DNA of 13,750 bases from CAZXEU01 sp964639665 (GCA_964639665.1 CAZXEU010000027.1:1-13750); one strand, 5' to 3'. Positions 1 to 7,600 are shown, numbered from the stretch's first letter. Notes: generated by a model from the sequence alone, not told the origin. Numbers and translations: made by a program.

Positions 1-35
1 ACGCACTGTGGAAAGGGCCCGAAAGAATTCCTTCG

Positions 36-83
36 GCCTCGAGCTTCGAGGCTCCGCAGCTCGCTGCTCCGCCTCGAAGCTCG
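36..83. repeat. Nested GC-rich hairpin
   Basis: A perfect 13-bp inverted repeat (40-52, CGAGCTTCGAGGC, against 71-83) encloses an 18-nt loop. The loop carries its own 5-bp pair (GCAGC 56-60, GCTGC 63-67). The left arm can also fold alone as GCCTCGA (36-42) with TCGAGGC (46-52), so two structures compete. The octamer TCGGCCTC occurs at 33-40, 81-88 and again at 112-119. No run of T follows closely on either strand, so a simple intrinsic terminator is not clear. Its function is unknown; a transcription end or a dispersed repeat are both possible. Confidence 0.6.
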
Positions 84-132
84 GCCTCTCTTAATCCAAT
101 TTTAATTGTCGTCGGCCTCAATCTATATTGAC

Positions 133-150
133 GTTGATCACGAGATCAAC
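133..150. repeat. Short inverted repeat
   Basis: GTTGATC (133-139) and GATCAAC (144-150) form a perfect 7-bp inverted repeat with a 4-nt loop. It lies downstream of the minus-strand genes and of the decayed small ORF at 178-225. It could be a weak transcription-end hairpin, but no T-tract follows. It does not match the integron attC core sequences. Confidence 0.4.
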
Positions 151-177
151 GGAATGCGCAGTCTCCTTTGAATGATC

Positions 178-225
178 AGTGAATCGGCTCTTGATTCATG
201 CCCTCCGGTCGGCGGCACGAAACAT
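178..225 (-). pseudogene. Decayed copy of the 51-codon small ORF
   Basis: Read on the minus strand from the ATG at 225, this stretch gives MFRAADRRA, stop, IKSRFT. It aligns codon for codon with residues 30-45 (MFRVADRKAGIKSRFT) of the small ORF at 834-989. Over 16 codons, 5 are identical, 8 differ only synonymously, 2 give conservative changes (V/A, K/R) and 1 is a nonsense change (GGG to TGA). The N-terminal half of the ORF is not recognisable upstream, because the reading frame runs into the stop codon of the secreted-protein gene at 244. This is a truncated, inactivated paralogue. The mostly synonymous divergence is evidence that the family is, or was, protein coding. Function unknown. 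Confidence 0.6.
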
Positions 226-243
226 GAGCAAAGACCTTGTGCG

Positions 244-780
244 CTAAAACGTGATCCGTGCCCCGAAAGCAATAGGGCCATCCGGCATCGCATAGATTAC
301 GGGTTTCAAGCTAGCCATTTCATCAATAGAGACCTCGGTCCACTCTTCGGTCCTGAAAAGCAAACCTATTCCGGCGCCAACAAGGGCTATTGGCGCAGCG
401 CTCGCGACTATGCTAACAACGAAAATTCCGGCAGACGAACCGTCGTCATCCCGTTTTGGAGCATCACTAAAGTTGGAAAAGAGAAAACCAATCCCGACGC
501 CAATCAAGCCGCCCAAAGCAGCGCCACCCAAAGCACCAGCCCCGGCATTTCCATCTATGCCATTGCTAACACTCATCTCCGTTATGTCCGAAAGCGAAAC
601 CCGGCGTCGTCGTTGGTTCTCTAACAAAAGTTCAATGTAATTCTGGTCCAATTCTTGAATCTCGCCAACGATCTTGGTTCCAGACGCATCGACAACGCGT
701 ACTCGATCACCTACCTGCTGTGCGTTAACCAAGCACGGCAAACATAGGGTAATGGCAACTAAGATTGGTGTGATTCGCAT
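244..780 (-). CDS. Small exported glycine-zipper protein, unknown function
   Basis: The 178-residue product has a clear signal peptide (MRITPILVAITLCLPCLVNA, likely cut before QQ at residue 21). A compact beta-rich domain of SH3-like or LSm-like pattern follows (about 22-72: VGDRVRVVDASG, VSLSDITEMSV). Then come two glycine/alanine-rich hydrophobic stretches (about 77-101 and 115-142) of glycine-zipper type, and a short tail with EEWTEVSI that ends in phenylalanine. The frame opens 14 codons earlier at 822, but the ATG at 780 puts the signal peptide at the very N-terminus and is preferred. I recognise this layout from uncharacterised envelope proteins of Gemmatimonadota and Rhodothermota, with no known reaction. 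It is probably periplasmic or outer-membrane associated. The gene stands between the small ORF pair (834-1146) and a decayed copy of one of them (178-225). Confidence 0.8.
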   Translation of the reverse strand: MRITPILVAITLCLPCLVNAQQVGDRVRVVDASGTKIVGEIQELDQNYIELLLENQRRRRVSLSDITEMSVSNGIDGNAGAGALGGAALGGLIGVGIGFLFSNFSDAPKRDDDGSSAGIFVVSIVASAAPIALVGAGIGLLFRTEEWTEVSIDEMASLKPVIYAMPDGPIAFGARITF

Positions 781-833
781 AGTTTCGGATTGCGGTGGGT
801 TGGTAGATTCGCTAGACATCATGCGGCAACGGG

Positions 834-989
834 CTAGCCTTCCATACCCGTCTTGGTGAACCGACTCTTGATCCCGGCCTTTCGATCAGCGACCCGAAAC
901 ATGGCTAGGAATGCCTCTTGGGGAGTAGGCTTAGCCTCCCCATTGTTAGCGGCCTTCTGAAATGGCTTTCGTGGCTTTGAATCAGTCAT
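834..989 (-). CDS. Small conserved ORF (51 aa), second of an overlapping pair
   Basis: ATG at 989 to TAG at 834 encodes a basic 51-residue protein. It begins MTDSKPRKPFQKAANNG and carries the core FLAMFRVADRKAGIKSRF at residues 27-44. I do not recognise the family; no signal peptide or membrane segment is visible. Its start lies inside the end of the preceding ORF (982-1146), and the two overlap by 8 nt (ATGACTGA), the usual sign of translational coupling. A degenerate second copy of residues 30-45 exists at 178-225 and differs mostly by synonymous changes, which supports real coding. A small basic protein coupled to a small acidic one is the layout of many toxin-antitoxin or nucleic-acid-binding modules, but that is inference only. 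Confidence 0.55.
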   Translation of the reverse strand: MTDSKPRKPFQKAANNGEAKPTPQEAFLAMFRVADRKAGIKSRFTKTGMEG

Positions 990-1146
990 CAATTCGAGGG
1001 GCAAACTGCTCTATATTTGAATCGTCCAATCCGTGATAATACTTGATAGCCGCCACGTCATCCTCGACCACCGATACGTCACACTTGACTTGAGATATGT
1101 CGCTTGGAACTCCATTGCCTTTCGCAGACAACCCCGATCCCAACAT
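982..1146 (-). CDS. Small acidic ORF (54 aa), first of an overlapping pair
   Basis: ATG at 1146 to TGA at 982 encodes 54 residues, starting MLGSGLSAKGNGVPSD and continuing with an acidic second half (VSVVEDDVAAIKYYHGLDD, ending APRIDD). A GTG one codon upstream is an alternative start, and an in-frame TAG lies a few codons further up, so the protein cannot be much longer. No family was recognised. The last 8 nt overlap the start of the 51-codon ORF, indicating coupled translation. Amino-acid composition looks protein-like, but without a homologue or a second copy the support is weaker than for its partner. It could be the remnant C-terminus of a larger decayed gene. Confidence 0.4.
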   Translation of the reverse strand: MLGSGLSAKGNGVPSDISQVKCDVSVVEDDVAAIKYYHGLDDSNIEQFAPRIDD

Positions 1147-1457
1147 CACTTTGAGCTGTTGCTACCGTATTCGTCGCGCAGGCCACCATTATGGGCAGTG
1201 CCAGTCTCTTGAATGCTCATGTCATGGTAATCCCCGATTGCTTGATTAGGCTACTGTCAACAACGAATAACGATGTGGCAACAGAAAATACATTATACAG
1301 AAACAAAATGCCCCATTGGTGCCAGCCAGATAAACAGATTGGTTACGATTAGACGGAATTCCAAAGTAGAGGAGCATGCAACGGGTACGTTTGAGGGGTC
1401 CAATTCGGAGATCTGCGGTCGGTAGGGAGCACCCATGGAAACGGCCGGCCCACCGTA
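1147..1457. other. Gene-poor stretch between small ORFs and transposase
   Basis: I see no convincing gene here. It includes a locally AT-richer patch (about 1250-1360). It also includes a 12-bp motif, GGGCAGTGCCAG (1193-1204), that recurs inverted at 2509-2520 on the far side of the transposase. This is probably the 3' flank of the insertion-sequence remnant. Confidence 0.5.
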
Positions 1458-2523
1458 CTACCAGAGCGGGCCGAGCAGATTGAACGCATTGCTCTGCGTC
1501 GGCGTAGGCTCTGCGAGGAGCTCGATGCGCGACTTGCGCTTGCCGGTGGCGGTCTTCTCCTCCAGGTGATCCTGGGTGAGCAGCGCCATATGGTCCATCA
1601 GGACCCGGAAGCCGAGTGCGGCCGTGCCGTCGGTGGCCTTGCGGGTGCGCGCCTTCTTCAGCGTGGCCGGTGACGGTACGGCCGGTGCCACTATGCTCTT
1701 GCGCGCGGCCCTGGCTGCATCCTTGTCCTCTTCGGCGAACAGCATCGGCGCCAAGCGCTCCATCATGTGCCACTGCACGTAGTAGGCCAGCATGCACAGG
1801 AAGATGTGGCACTGTATGCGTCGGCTCTTGTAGTGGTAGATGGGCCTGACCTTCAGATCCACCGTCTTGATGCTCCGGAAGGCCTTCTCGACCACCGAGA
1901 GGTGCTTGTACGTGCGCACCGCCTCCTCCGCCGTCAGCTCGTCGGCGGCCAGGCTGCTGCGCACTACGTAAATGCCGTCCAGCTTGGCCTCCTCCGCGAT
2001 GGACTCCTCGTTGCGGCTGTACGAGAACGACGCGTCCGTGACATCCACTTTGAAGTGCTTCTTCATCTTGTACCTGCCCAGGATGGCTCCGGCGCGGAGC
2101 GCGATCTTGTCCATCCCCCGCAGCGGACTCCTCTGGCGGCACGTGGCCTTGACCAGCTTGTCCAGGTCCTTCTCCGTAGCCTCCAGGAGTTCCTTGCGGC
2201 TGCGCGCCGCACGCTCGGCCCTGAGCGGATTGCGGCATACCACCAGGCGCTCACCCGGATAGTCGTCACTGGCGATCTCGGCCATGTCCATAACGCCCGC
2301 GAACGACAGCTGGAAGCCGTCCTGCTGCGCCAGCTTGCGGATGGCCGGCTTGCGCAGGGCTGTGATCCAGTCATAGCCCGCGGGCTTTACCTCCTCTTCG
2401 AGACGGGCGTGCGTCAGCAGCCCCCGGTCTGCCGCGACGGTTACGTTGTTAACCCCGTCAGACTCCTCCGAAAACCACTGCAAATAACACACGGACCGCA
2501 TCCGGTTCCTGGCACTGCCCACA
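1190..2523 (-). mobile_element. Candidate limits of a deleted IS1634-like element
   Basis: The sequence TATGGGCAGTGCCAG (1190-1204) faces its inverted counterpart at 2509-2523, with 14 of 15 positions matching. The two copies bracket the transposase fragment exactly, as terminal inverted repeats would. No target-site duplication is visible outside them. The core GGCAGTGCC is nearly self-complementary and occurs a third time, as GGCACTGCC at 2540-2548, so the match could be coincidental. If the limits are real, the element is about 1.33 kb, shorter than a full IS1634-type element, and would be an internally deleted, non-autonomous derivative. Confidence 0.3.
1458..2522 (-). pseudogene. IS1634-family transposase, N-terminus missing
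   Basis: About 330 of the 354 readable residues match the C-terminal two thirds of IS1634-type (IS4-superfamily) DDE transposases. Typical blocks are VTVAADRGLLT (second catalytic Asp, ADRG), YDWITALRKPAIRKL, DYPGERLVVCRNPLRAE, LDGIYVVRSS and the YREK-like helix KHLSVVEKAFRSIKTVDLKV with the catalytic Glu. IYHYKSRRIQCHIFLCMLAYYV follows near the end. Family members usually have roughly 530-600 residues; here the region carrying the first catalytic Asp is absent. Homology begins near GVNNV (about 2460), and the leading 20 or so residues look unrelated. The only in-frame start is a GTG at 2522, just after a stop, with a TATAAT-like box (2528-2533) close by. I infer a non-functional remnant from truncation or internal deletion. 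Confidence 0.85.
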
Positions 2524-2850
2524 CTCTATTATACTAGCGGCACTGCCACTGACCTGCACCACACCAGGCTCAATCGGCGCTCTTCAACGCCCTGCTCAAC
2601 CACTCACAATCTAGAGCAGGAAGACCCTCGCAAAGTGTTCGGTTTAGGTCGGTACGGGAGTTCGAATTCAATTGGAACAGGCGTTCGTTTTAGTCAGAAT
2701 ACCCAGATAGAAGGCCGGAATCAATTTGCAAAACCCAAGAGATCCCACGGCGGCAAGAGCAATTGATGGATCTTTGGATTGGCGTATTCGAACGGCCCAT
2801 ACGCGGGAGCATTTGGGCTTGTTTAGGAAAACCGGCTGCGCCCTACCCAA
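2523..2850. other. Non-coding or decayed stretch upstream of IS fragment
   Basis: No gene I can support lies here. One plus-strand frame stays open for a long stretch up to about 2765 but has no good start and no recognisable similarity. The sequence GTTCGAATTC at 2660-2669 resembles a tRNA T-loop, but no pairing stems surround it. Probably insertion-sequence debris. Confidence 0.4.
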
Positions 2851-2985
2851 ATGTCCCAAGCGCCGCTGGCCGCGATGCGCCAGACTGCCTTTGGTGACCT
2901 GCTCCCCAGCAGAGAACTCACTCAAATGCGGCGGGCCCGCGGATTCCGCAAGTGGAGTGCTTCCGGCAGTGCTGGCAAGCAGTGA
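2851..2985 (+). CDS. Possible small ORF or gene remnant (44 aa)
   Basis: ATG at 2851 to TGA at 2983-2985 encodes 44 residues, starting MSQAPLAAMRQTAFGDLLPS and containing the basic stretch MRRARGFRKW. The composition is protein-like and weakly recalls the N-terminal helices of IS4-type transposases, but I cannot claim homology. A second short ORF begins 5 nt after its stop. This may be a decayed mobile-element gene rather than a live one. Confidence 0.2.
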   Translation: MSQAPLAAMRQTAFGDLLPSRELTQMRRARGFRKWSASGSAGKQ

Positions 2986-2990
2986 CAGGT

Positions 2991-3161
2991 ATGGAGCGTA
3001 CGGCGGAAGAGCTGGACCTGGAGGCCTGGGCAAAGGATCGGCCTGTGCGCTGCAGCTACCGTGCAAATCGTCTCCGCCCACATGATCAGGCGGCGAAGGC
3101 CGCTAGAGCAGCACGTAGGGCCCCCCGTGCCTATTTCACAGCTCGCATCAGGGGATCGTAA
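2991..3161 (+). CDS. Possible small ORF or gene remnant (56 aa)
   Basis: ATG at 2991 to TAA at 3159-3161 encodes 56 residues with an acidic start (MERTAEELDLEAWAKD) and a strongly basic Arg/Ala-rich second half (AAKAARAARRAPRAYF). An in-frame upstream GTG at 2952 would extend it by 13 residues. It follows the 44-codon ORF by 5 nt. No family recognised. It may be spurious, since Arg/Ala-rich reading frames arise readily in GC-rich DNA. Confidence 0.2.
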   Translation: MERTAEELDLEAWAKDRPVRCSYRANRLRPHDQAAKAARAARRAPRAYFTARIRGS

Positions 3162-3386
3162 CTGAAAAAGACATCTTGGCCAGTCGTTTCCGCACCAGGT
3201 TGTGAGACGCGGGGTATCGGACGACTTGGACGGCCCATTTCCCGAGGCCCCTGGCTCTCGCGGCTATACGGATCCCAGCCGCCAAGACAGTTCCGTTGGC
3301 AGCAACGAATTCTCAATGATGATGTATATTTCGTAGACAAGTTATTGCCATTATGTTTCCTTGTAGTGTCCAGAATTCTTAATCCT
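3162..3386. other. Upstream region of the BNR-repeat gene
   Basis: No gene was found. The last 100 nt before the ATG at 3387 are AT-richer than the surroundings. They contain TATATTTC (3325-3332) and TATGTTTC (3352-3359), each one base off the Bacteroidota -7 element TAnnTTTG. Neither has a TTG at the usual -33 spacing, so a promoter is plausible but not demonstrated. Confidence 0.25.
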
Positions 3387-6300
3387 ATGGCCCGCACACC
3401 CTCTCGGCACGTGCTCTTGTGGGGTATCGCTGCCTTGATTGGATTGTTCGCGGCAGCTCTTCACTATTTCGGTCCTGCGCAAGATCGGCGTCCGGAAGCC
3501 GGGGCCCCGTCAATGAAAGAGGAGCCACTGCCAAAGGGCGATCCGCATCTGTTCGGAGCCTATCACGAGGCTATCCGGACCGGCGAGGACGGAGGGACAT
3601 ACCCGGCCGGGCACATCCTCAGAGAATTTGACAAGGCCATGTCTGCCTACAAGTCCCCCCGCGCAAACCTGCCATGGGTAGAGCGCGGCCCGGGCAACGT
3701 GGCAGGGCGAACACGTTCGCTTTTGGTGGATCCGGATGATCCGACTCGCAAGACGTGGTACGCCGGCGCTGTCGGAGGCGGCGTGTGGAAGACGACGGAT
3801 GCGGGATTTTCGTGGGAACCGCTGACCGACCACCTTCCGAACCTAGGCGTGTCCGCCATGGCCATGGCCGAATCCGACCCTGACATCATCTACGTCGGCA
3901 CCGGTGAAGGCTTGTTTGATTTCGGAGTGCTCGGCACGGGCATTTTCAAGACGGAGGACCGGGGACAGACCTGGGATGCCCTCGGCGCCACGGCGTGGAA
4001 GGAGGAATTCCGGTCTGTCAACCGCCTAATTGTCGCGCCCGGCGACGAGGACGTTGTGCTTGCGGCTACGAATGCAGGCATCTATCGGACAGAGGACGGC
4101 GGCCGCTCCTGGCAACAGGCCTATCGCTCGGCCGGGCAGGTGCAGGACCTCAAGTTTCGCCCGGATGATTTCAGCATACAACTGGCTACCGAAAATCGAC
4201 GCGGTATCCTCAGATCAACGGACGGTGGGCGCACCTGGGATCGTGCCCCGGGCCTGCCTGACCAGAAGAGGGAGCGAATGGAGGTGGCATTTGCGCCATC
4301 TAGCCCTGCAGTGGTCTATGCTTCGGCAGAAATGCTGGACGGCAGCTCCGGTCTTTACCGCAGTGACGACGCCGGTGAGAATTGGACTCCCGTTTTTGAT
4401 TCCAACCGGTTCGTTCCAACCGACTGGCTCGGCCCCCAGGGCGACTACAACCAGACCATTGCGGTACACCCGTATTCGCCGGACACCGTCTTTCTCGGAG
4501 GCATTGAGCTTTGGCGATCGGCATGGACAGGAGCATCCAGTACCACGTCTGCGCTAACGCGTCTGGTCGAAGAGAATACCAAGCTCTTTATGGGCCTCGT
4601 TGCGTTCCGGGGCTCACACTTCGGGAACCTGCTTCTGACAGGGGACCACAGCAGCCCTCCCGCCCGCGAGATCTCGCCTGCCGACTACGTGACCGCCGAA
4701 ATCCGGTTTGGCCCGGGCAAATCCCAGATGGCGCACCGGTTTACCGTCGACGAAACCGCGGGGACGGCAGGCAACGGGACCTCCGGAGTAGCCCTCGACC
4801 GTTATCGGTACGGTGACTACGTGGAAGTACCGTTCGAGGTCTGGGACATAACCAACAACAGGCAGCTCATGGCTTCGTTCAGGGATCAGGCGAACGACGG
4901 GGAATTCGACCTGAAGACCTTCAGCTTTTCCGGACCGCGTGACAGTCAGACATGGGAACACGTATTTGTGCACGCCGCCCGCTACGATTCATCGGGGCCG
5001 GATCCCGCAATCGCGGCAGACGGCGGCGTGCTTCACAGGATGCTGTACAGAATCTGGCCTCACCTGAAACGCAACCAGGTCTGGGATCCGGATTCCCTGC
5101 CCGAATCCGCCGTGCGCATCGTGCATGCTGAATTGACCGCGCCCATTCATCGCCGTTCCATCCAGGCTAACGGCTTCGTCGTACATGTGGACCATCACGG
5201 CATTGCTATCCTGCCACAGGATGAGGCAACCAACTCGTTCGAGATCATCAGCATCAACGATGGCGGCGTGTATTATTCAGCGGACTCGGGCACGACCTGG
5301 AGATATGCCGGCCGCTACTACAACTCGACCCAGTTCTACGGCGTGGACAAGCGCCCGGGCGTGGATCAATACGTGGGAGGCATGCAGGATAACGGCACCT
5401 GGCGTTCCTATGCGAATGCCTCGGCAGCCAGAGGCTGGCTGCCTGTGCTCGGCGGGGACGGCATCGACGCGGAATGGCATGCGCGGGACGAGACGCTCAT
5501 GCTGACAACTCTGCCGCGGAGCCGGATTTTCCGCTCCACAACGATGGGGCGCACCTGGGAGGAATCGTCACCGGAGTCATTTGGCAGCACGGGCGTGGGC
5601 CAGGCGCTGACCGCTCTGGCGAACTCGGACAAGGACCCGGACATCGTGTATACCATTGGTCCGTCGGGAATCTGGCGGTCAGAGGACTTCGGAGTGAGCT
5701 GGAGGCTTATTCCGGTGGCCGAAAAAGAGTGGACCGGGGGATTTCCTACTACCGGCAAGATCCGCATCTCCGAGGCCAATCCCAAGGTGGTGTGGGCCGG
5801 ATTTCGCCTGGACGACAGGCCTCCTGTCACCGGAACCGTACAGGTATCCAGGGACCGGGGACATGTATTTCAGCCGGTAACCGTGCCGGACTTCGCGCCC
5901 GAGGCCCCGCTATCGGGCCTGTCCACGCATCCCCATGATGGCGACACGGGGTATGTGCTTTTCTCGGTTCCTTACCGGCCGAAGATCCTTCGCACGACCG
6001 ACTTCGGTGAGACTTGGACGGATCTGTCCGGGTTTGCGGAGTCGGCAGACGGCACAAGTACTAACGGCTTTCCGGACGTAGTCGTATTCGACCTTCTCGT
6101 GATGCCCCACGACCCCGATATCCTCTGGGCCGCCACGGAAATAGGAATATTCGTTTCCGAAGATGCGGGTGGCAGTTGGCATTACAGCAACTTCGGGCTG
6201 CCGGCTGTCAGTATCTGGAGGCTGCGCCTTGTAGACGGCCAAATCCTTACCGCGACGCACGGACGCGGTGTGTGGACGGTAGATCTCGCGCACGTGGTAT

Positions 6301-6593
6301 CGTCGGAAGAGACTGTGTCTGACGTGCCCGAAGTCTTCAGGATGGAGCAGAACTATCCCAACCCGTTCAGCGATCGGACAACGCTTACGTTCACGCTAAG
6401 CGCGCCCGCGCAGGTGGAACTCAGCGTATTCGACGTGACGGGCCGCAGGCTTGCCACACTCGTGGACGCGGAGCTTGGAGCCGGCACGCACCGCATTCCA
6501 TGGGAGGCCCAGGCGTACGCGAGCGGGATCTACTTCAGCCGTGTCAAGGCGGCAGGCTTGACGCGCACGCAGCGCTTGCTGCTGGTGAAGTAG
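3387..6593 (+). CDS. Secreted BNR/sortilin-like beta-propeller protein with type IX sorting domain
   Basis: The 1068-residue product has an N-terminal membrane or signal segment (about 9-27, LLWGIAALIGLFAAALHYF). It also carries at least ten Asp-box (BNR) repeats of the form S/T-x-D-x-G-x-T/S-W, in two groups. The first group is near residues 135, 188, 234, 276 and 325; the second is near 630, 717, 765, 820, 869 and 923, the 820 copy being degenerate. A region without repeats (about 400-600) separates them. The C-terminus (about 988-1068) is a type A Por sorting domain: NYPNPFSDRTTLTF, VFDVTGRRLATLVD, GTHRIPW, ASGIYFSRV and LLLVK. The protein is therefore expected to cross the outer membrane by the type IX system and be anchored or released. 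Asp-box propellers include sialidases, xyloglucanases and VPS10/sortilins; I see no sialidase active-site signature and assign no reaction. The frame opens at a TTG at 3345, but ATG 3387 is preferred because it places the hydrophobic segment at the N-terminus. Confidence 0.9.
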   Translation: MARTPSRHVLLWGIAALIGLFAAALHYFGPAQDRRPEAGAPSMKEEPLPKGDPHLFGAYHEAIRTGEDGGTYPAGHILREFDKAMSAYKSPRANLPWVERGPGNVAGRTRSLLVDPDDPTRKTWYAGAVGGGVWKTTDAGFSWEPLTDHLPNLGVSAMAMAESDPDIIYVGTGEGLFDFGVLGTGIFKTEDRGQTWDALGATAWKEEFRSVNRLIVAPGDEDVVLAATNAGIYRTEDGGRSWQQAYRSAGQVQDLKFRPDDFSIQLATENRRGILRSTDGGRTWDRAPGLPDQKRERMEVAFAPSSPAVVYASAEMLDGSSGLYRSDDAGENWTPVFDSNRFVPTDWLGPQGDYNQTIAVHPYSPDTVFLGGIELWRSAWTGASSTTSALTRLVEENTKLFMGLVAFRGSHFGNLLLTGDHSSPPAREISPADYVTAEIRFGPGKSQMAHRFTVDETAGTAGNGTSGVALDRYRYGDYVEVPFEVWDITNNRQLMASFRDQANDGEFDLKTFSFSGPRDSQTWEHVFVHAARYDSSGPDPAIAADGGVLHRMLYRIWPHLKRNQVWDPDSLPESAVRIVHAELTAPIHRRSIQANGFVVHVDHHGIAILPQDEATNSFEIISINDGGVYYSADSGTTWRYAGRYYNSTQFYGVDKRPGVDQYVGGMQDNGTWRSYANASAARGWLPVLGGDGIDAEWHARDETLMLTTLPRSRIFRSTTMGRTWEESSPESFGSTGVGQALTALANSDKDPDIVYTIGPSGIWRSEDFGVSWRLIPVAEKEWTGGFPTTGKIRISEANPKVVWAGFRLDDRPPVTGTVQVSRDRGHVFQPVTVPDFAPEAPLSGLSTHPHDGDTGYVLFSVPYRPKILRTTDFGETWTDLSGFAESADGTSTNGFPDVVVFDLLVMPHDPDILWAATEIGIFVSEDAGGSWHYSNFGLPAVSIWRLRLVDGQILTATHGRGVWTVDLAHVVSSEETVSDVPEVFRMEQNYPNPFSDRTTLTFTLSAPAQVELSVFDVTGRRLATLVDAELGAGTHRIPWEAQAYASGIYFSRVKAAGLTRTQRLLLVK

Positions 6594-6814
6594 CCGGACG
6601 AACGGTTGCTCCGGGCCACAGCAATCGGAGGTTTCAAGTACAAGTGTGGGCTATTCGTGTGCTTGGCGGGGACATTCTGGGGTCTTGCGGCCGGCAAGGA
6701 GCTCCCCCGAATCACCCCGAATGCCTCCAGTCATTTGGATTCTCGTGCCGATGGGGCTTCAGATTACGCGCTAAAGGTTTCGTCGCGGGCTTCCGACCCC
6801 AAGCCGAGCACCAA
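6594..6814. other. Gap between convergent genes
   Basis: These 221 nt separate the end of the plus-strand propeller gene from the end of the minus-strand operon. A bidirectional terminator would be expected here, but I find no clear stem followed by a T-tract, and no gene. Confidence 0.5.
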
Positions 6815-7600
6815 TCACCGATGGCCAACATTTGAGGTTCGGGAAGGAAGCTCCTCTACCGCCAAGCCTCTGCTCATTTGAGCGTCTACGATCTCCCGGT
6901 GGATGTACTCGTCGTACTTGTCCAGCATAGGAAGGCTGAGTGCCTCTTCCAGCATCTCCCTGGCCCGCTGCTCGCCGCTTTCCCTGTCAAGACCGGCAAG
7001 TCTGATCCCGTATTCGTAGAGCAGAATCTTCGAGTCCGGTACTAGCTCAAGGGCTCTTTCGTAGTGATAAATGGCCGCTTTCCTACTTGCGCCGTAAATC
7101 CGTCGGGCAAGGGCACCGGCAGCAGCAACATCAGCGTGCCAGCCGCCGAGGGTAAGATGGGCACCCGGATAGTCAGGATCGACTTCAAGTGCCGCTTCAA
7201 TCGCATCGCGGACCTTGCCAGCGAGGCCCTTGCGAATGGCTGTGAGTGTACCCACGCCCTGGGCGTACCGGCCGACGGCGTGGGCGTACTGGCAATAGGC
7301 CTCGGGATTGAGGCTGTCGGCACGCACAGCATTCTCACCTGCCTGGATTGCACGTTGGATGACTTCGTTCCACTCCGAGCCATCTGCCTCAAAGTGGGCG
7401 TACACGGCAAGTGACTGGGCCGCCAGCGCGAAACCGGCAGACGTTTTCTGGGCTTCGCCCAGTGACGCTGCTTCCAGGAACCTGCCGTCGGCAAAGGCCG
7501 CTCTCGCGCTGCCCAGTGACTGTGCTTTGGCTGCAAGCGCGACCGGGAGGAGCATCCCGGCTACAAGTATTCGAAGAAGAGCGCGCTGGATCCCGGTCAT
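6815..7600 (-). CDS. Exported TPR-repeat protein
   Basis: The 261-residue product has a cleavable signal peptide (about 1-27, ending ALAAKAQ). After it comes an all-helical region of tetratricopeptide type. Recognisable repeat units are around 30-60 (ARAAFADGRFLEAASLGEAQ), 88-140 (AENAV-like to AIEAALEVDPDYPGAHLTLG), 143-190 (KAAIYHYERALELVPDS) and 193-226 (AREMLEEALSLP). The central part resembles TPR proteins related to eukaryotic RMD1-type regulators and many uncharacterised bacterial periplasmic proteins; no enzymatic motif is seen. It is the last gene of the minus-strand operon, starting 9 nt after the kinase-like gene. It probably works in the periplasm as a scaffold or partner for the membrane-lipid enzymes upstream, which is inference from position. 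Confidence 0.75.
   Translation of the reverse strand: MTGIQRALLRILVAGMLLPVALAAKAQSLGSARAAFADGRFLEAASLGEAQKTSAGFALAAQSLAVYAHFEADGSEWNEVIQRAIQAGENAVRADSLNPEAYCQYAHAVGRYAQGVGTLTAIRKGLAGKVRDAIEAALEVDPDYPGAHLTLGGWHADVAAAGALARRIYGASRKAAIYHYERALELVPDSKILLYEYGIRLAGLDRESGEQRAREMLEEALSLPMLDKYDEYIHREIVDAQMSRGLAVEELPSRTSNVGHR

Noticed and set aside
172..624. Plus-strand open frame of 150 codons
   Set aside because: It lies antisense to the signal-peptide-bearing protein at 244-780 and has low-complexity, family-free content.
1..1250. Integron gene-cassette array
   Set aside because: Repeated small ORFs on one strand suggested cassettes, but I find no paired attC core sites (RYYYAAC with GTTRRRY) between them and no integrase.
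1246..2238. Long minus-strand open frame of 330 codons within the transposase
   Set aside because: Gly/Ala/Arg/Gln-rich shadow frame of the transposase, which itself has clear family motifs in another frame.
2660..2669. GTTCGAATTC resembling a tRNA T-loop
   Set aside because: Flanking bases do not form a T-stem, and no anticodon or acceptor arms are found on either strand.
3387..6593. Sialidase assignment for the Asp-box protein
   Set aside because: Asp-boxes are structural and occur in many propellers; the arginine triad and catalytic residues of sialidases are not evident.
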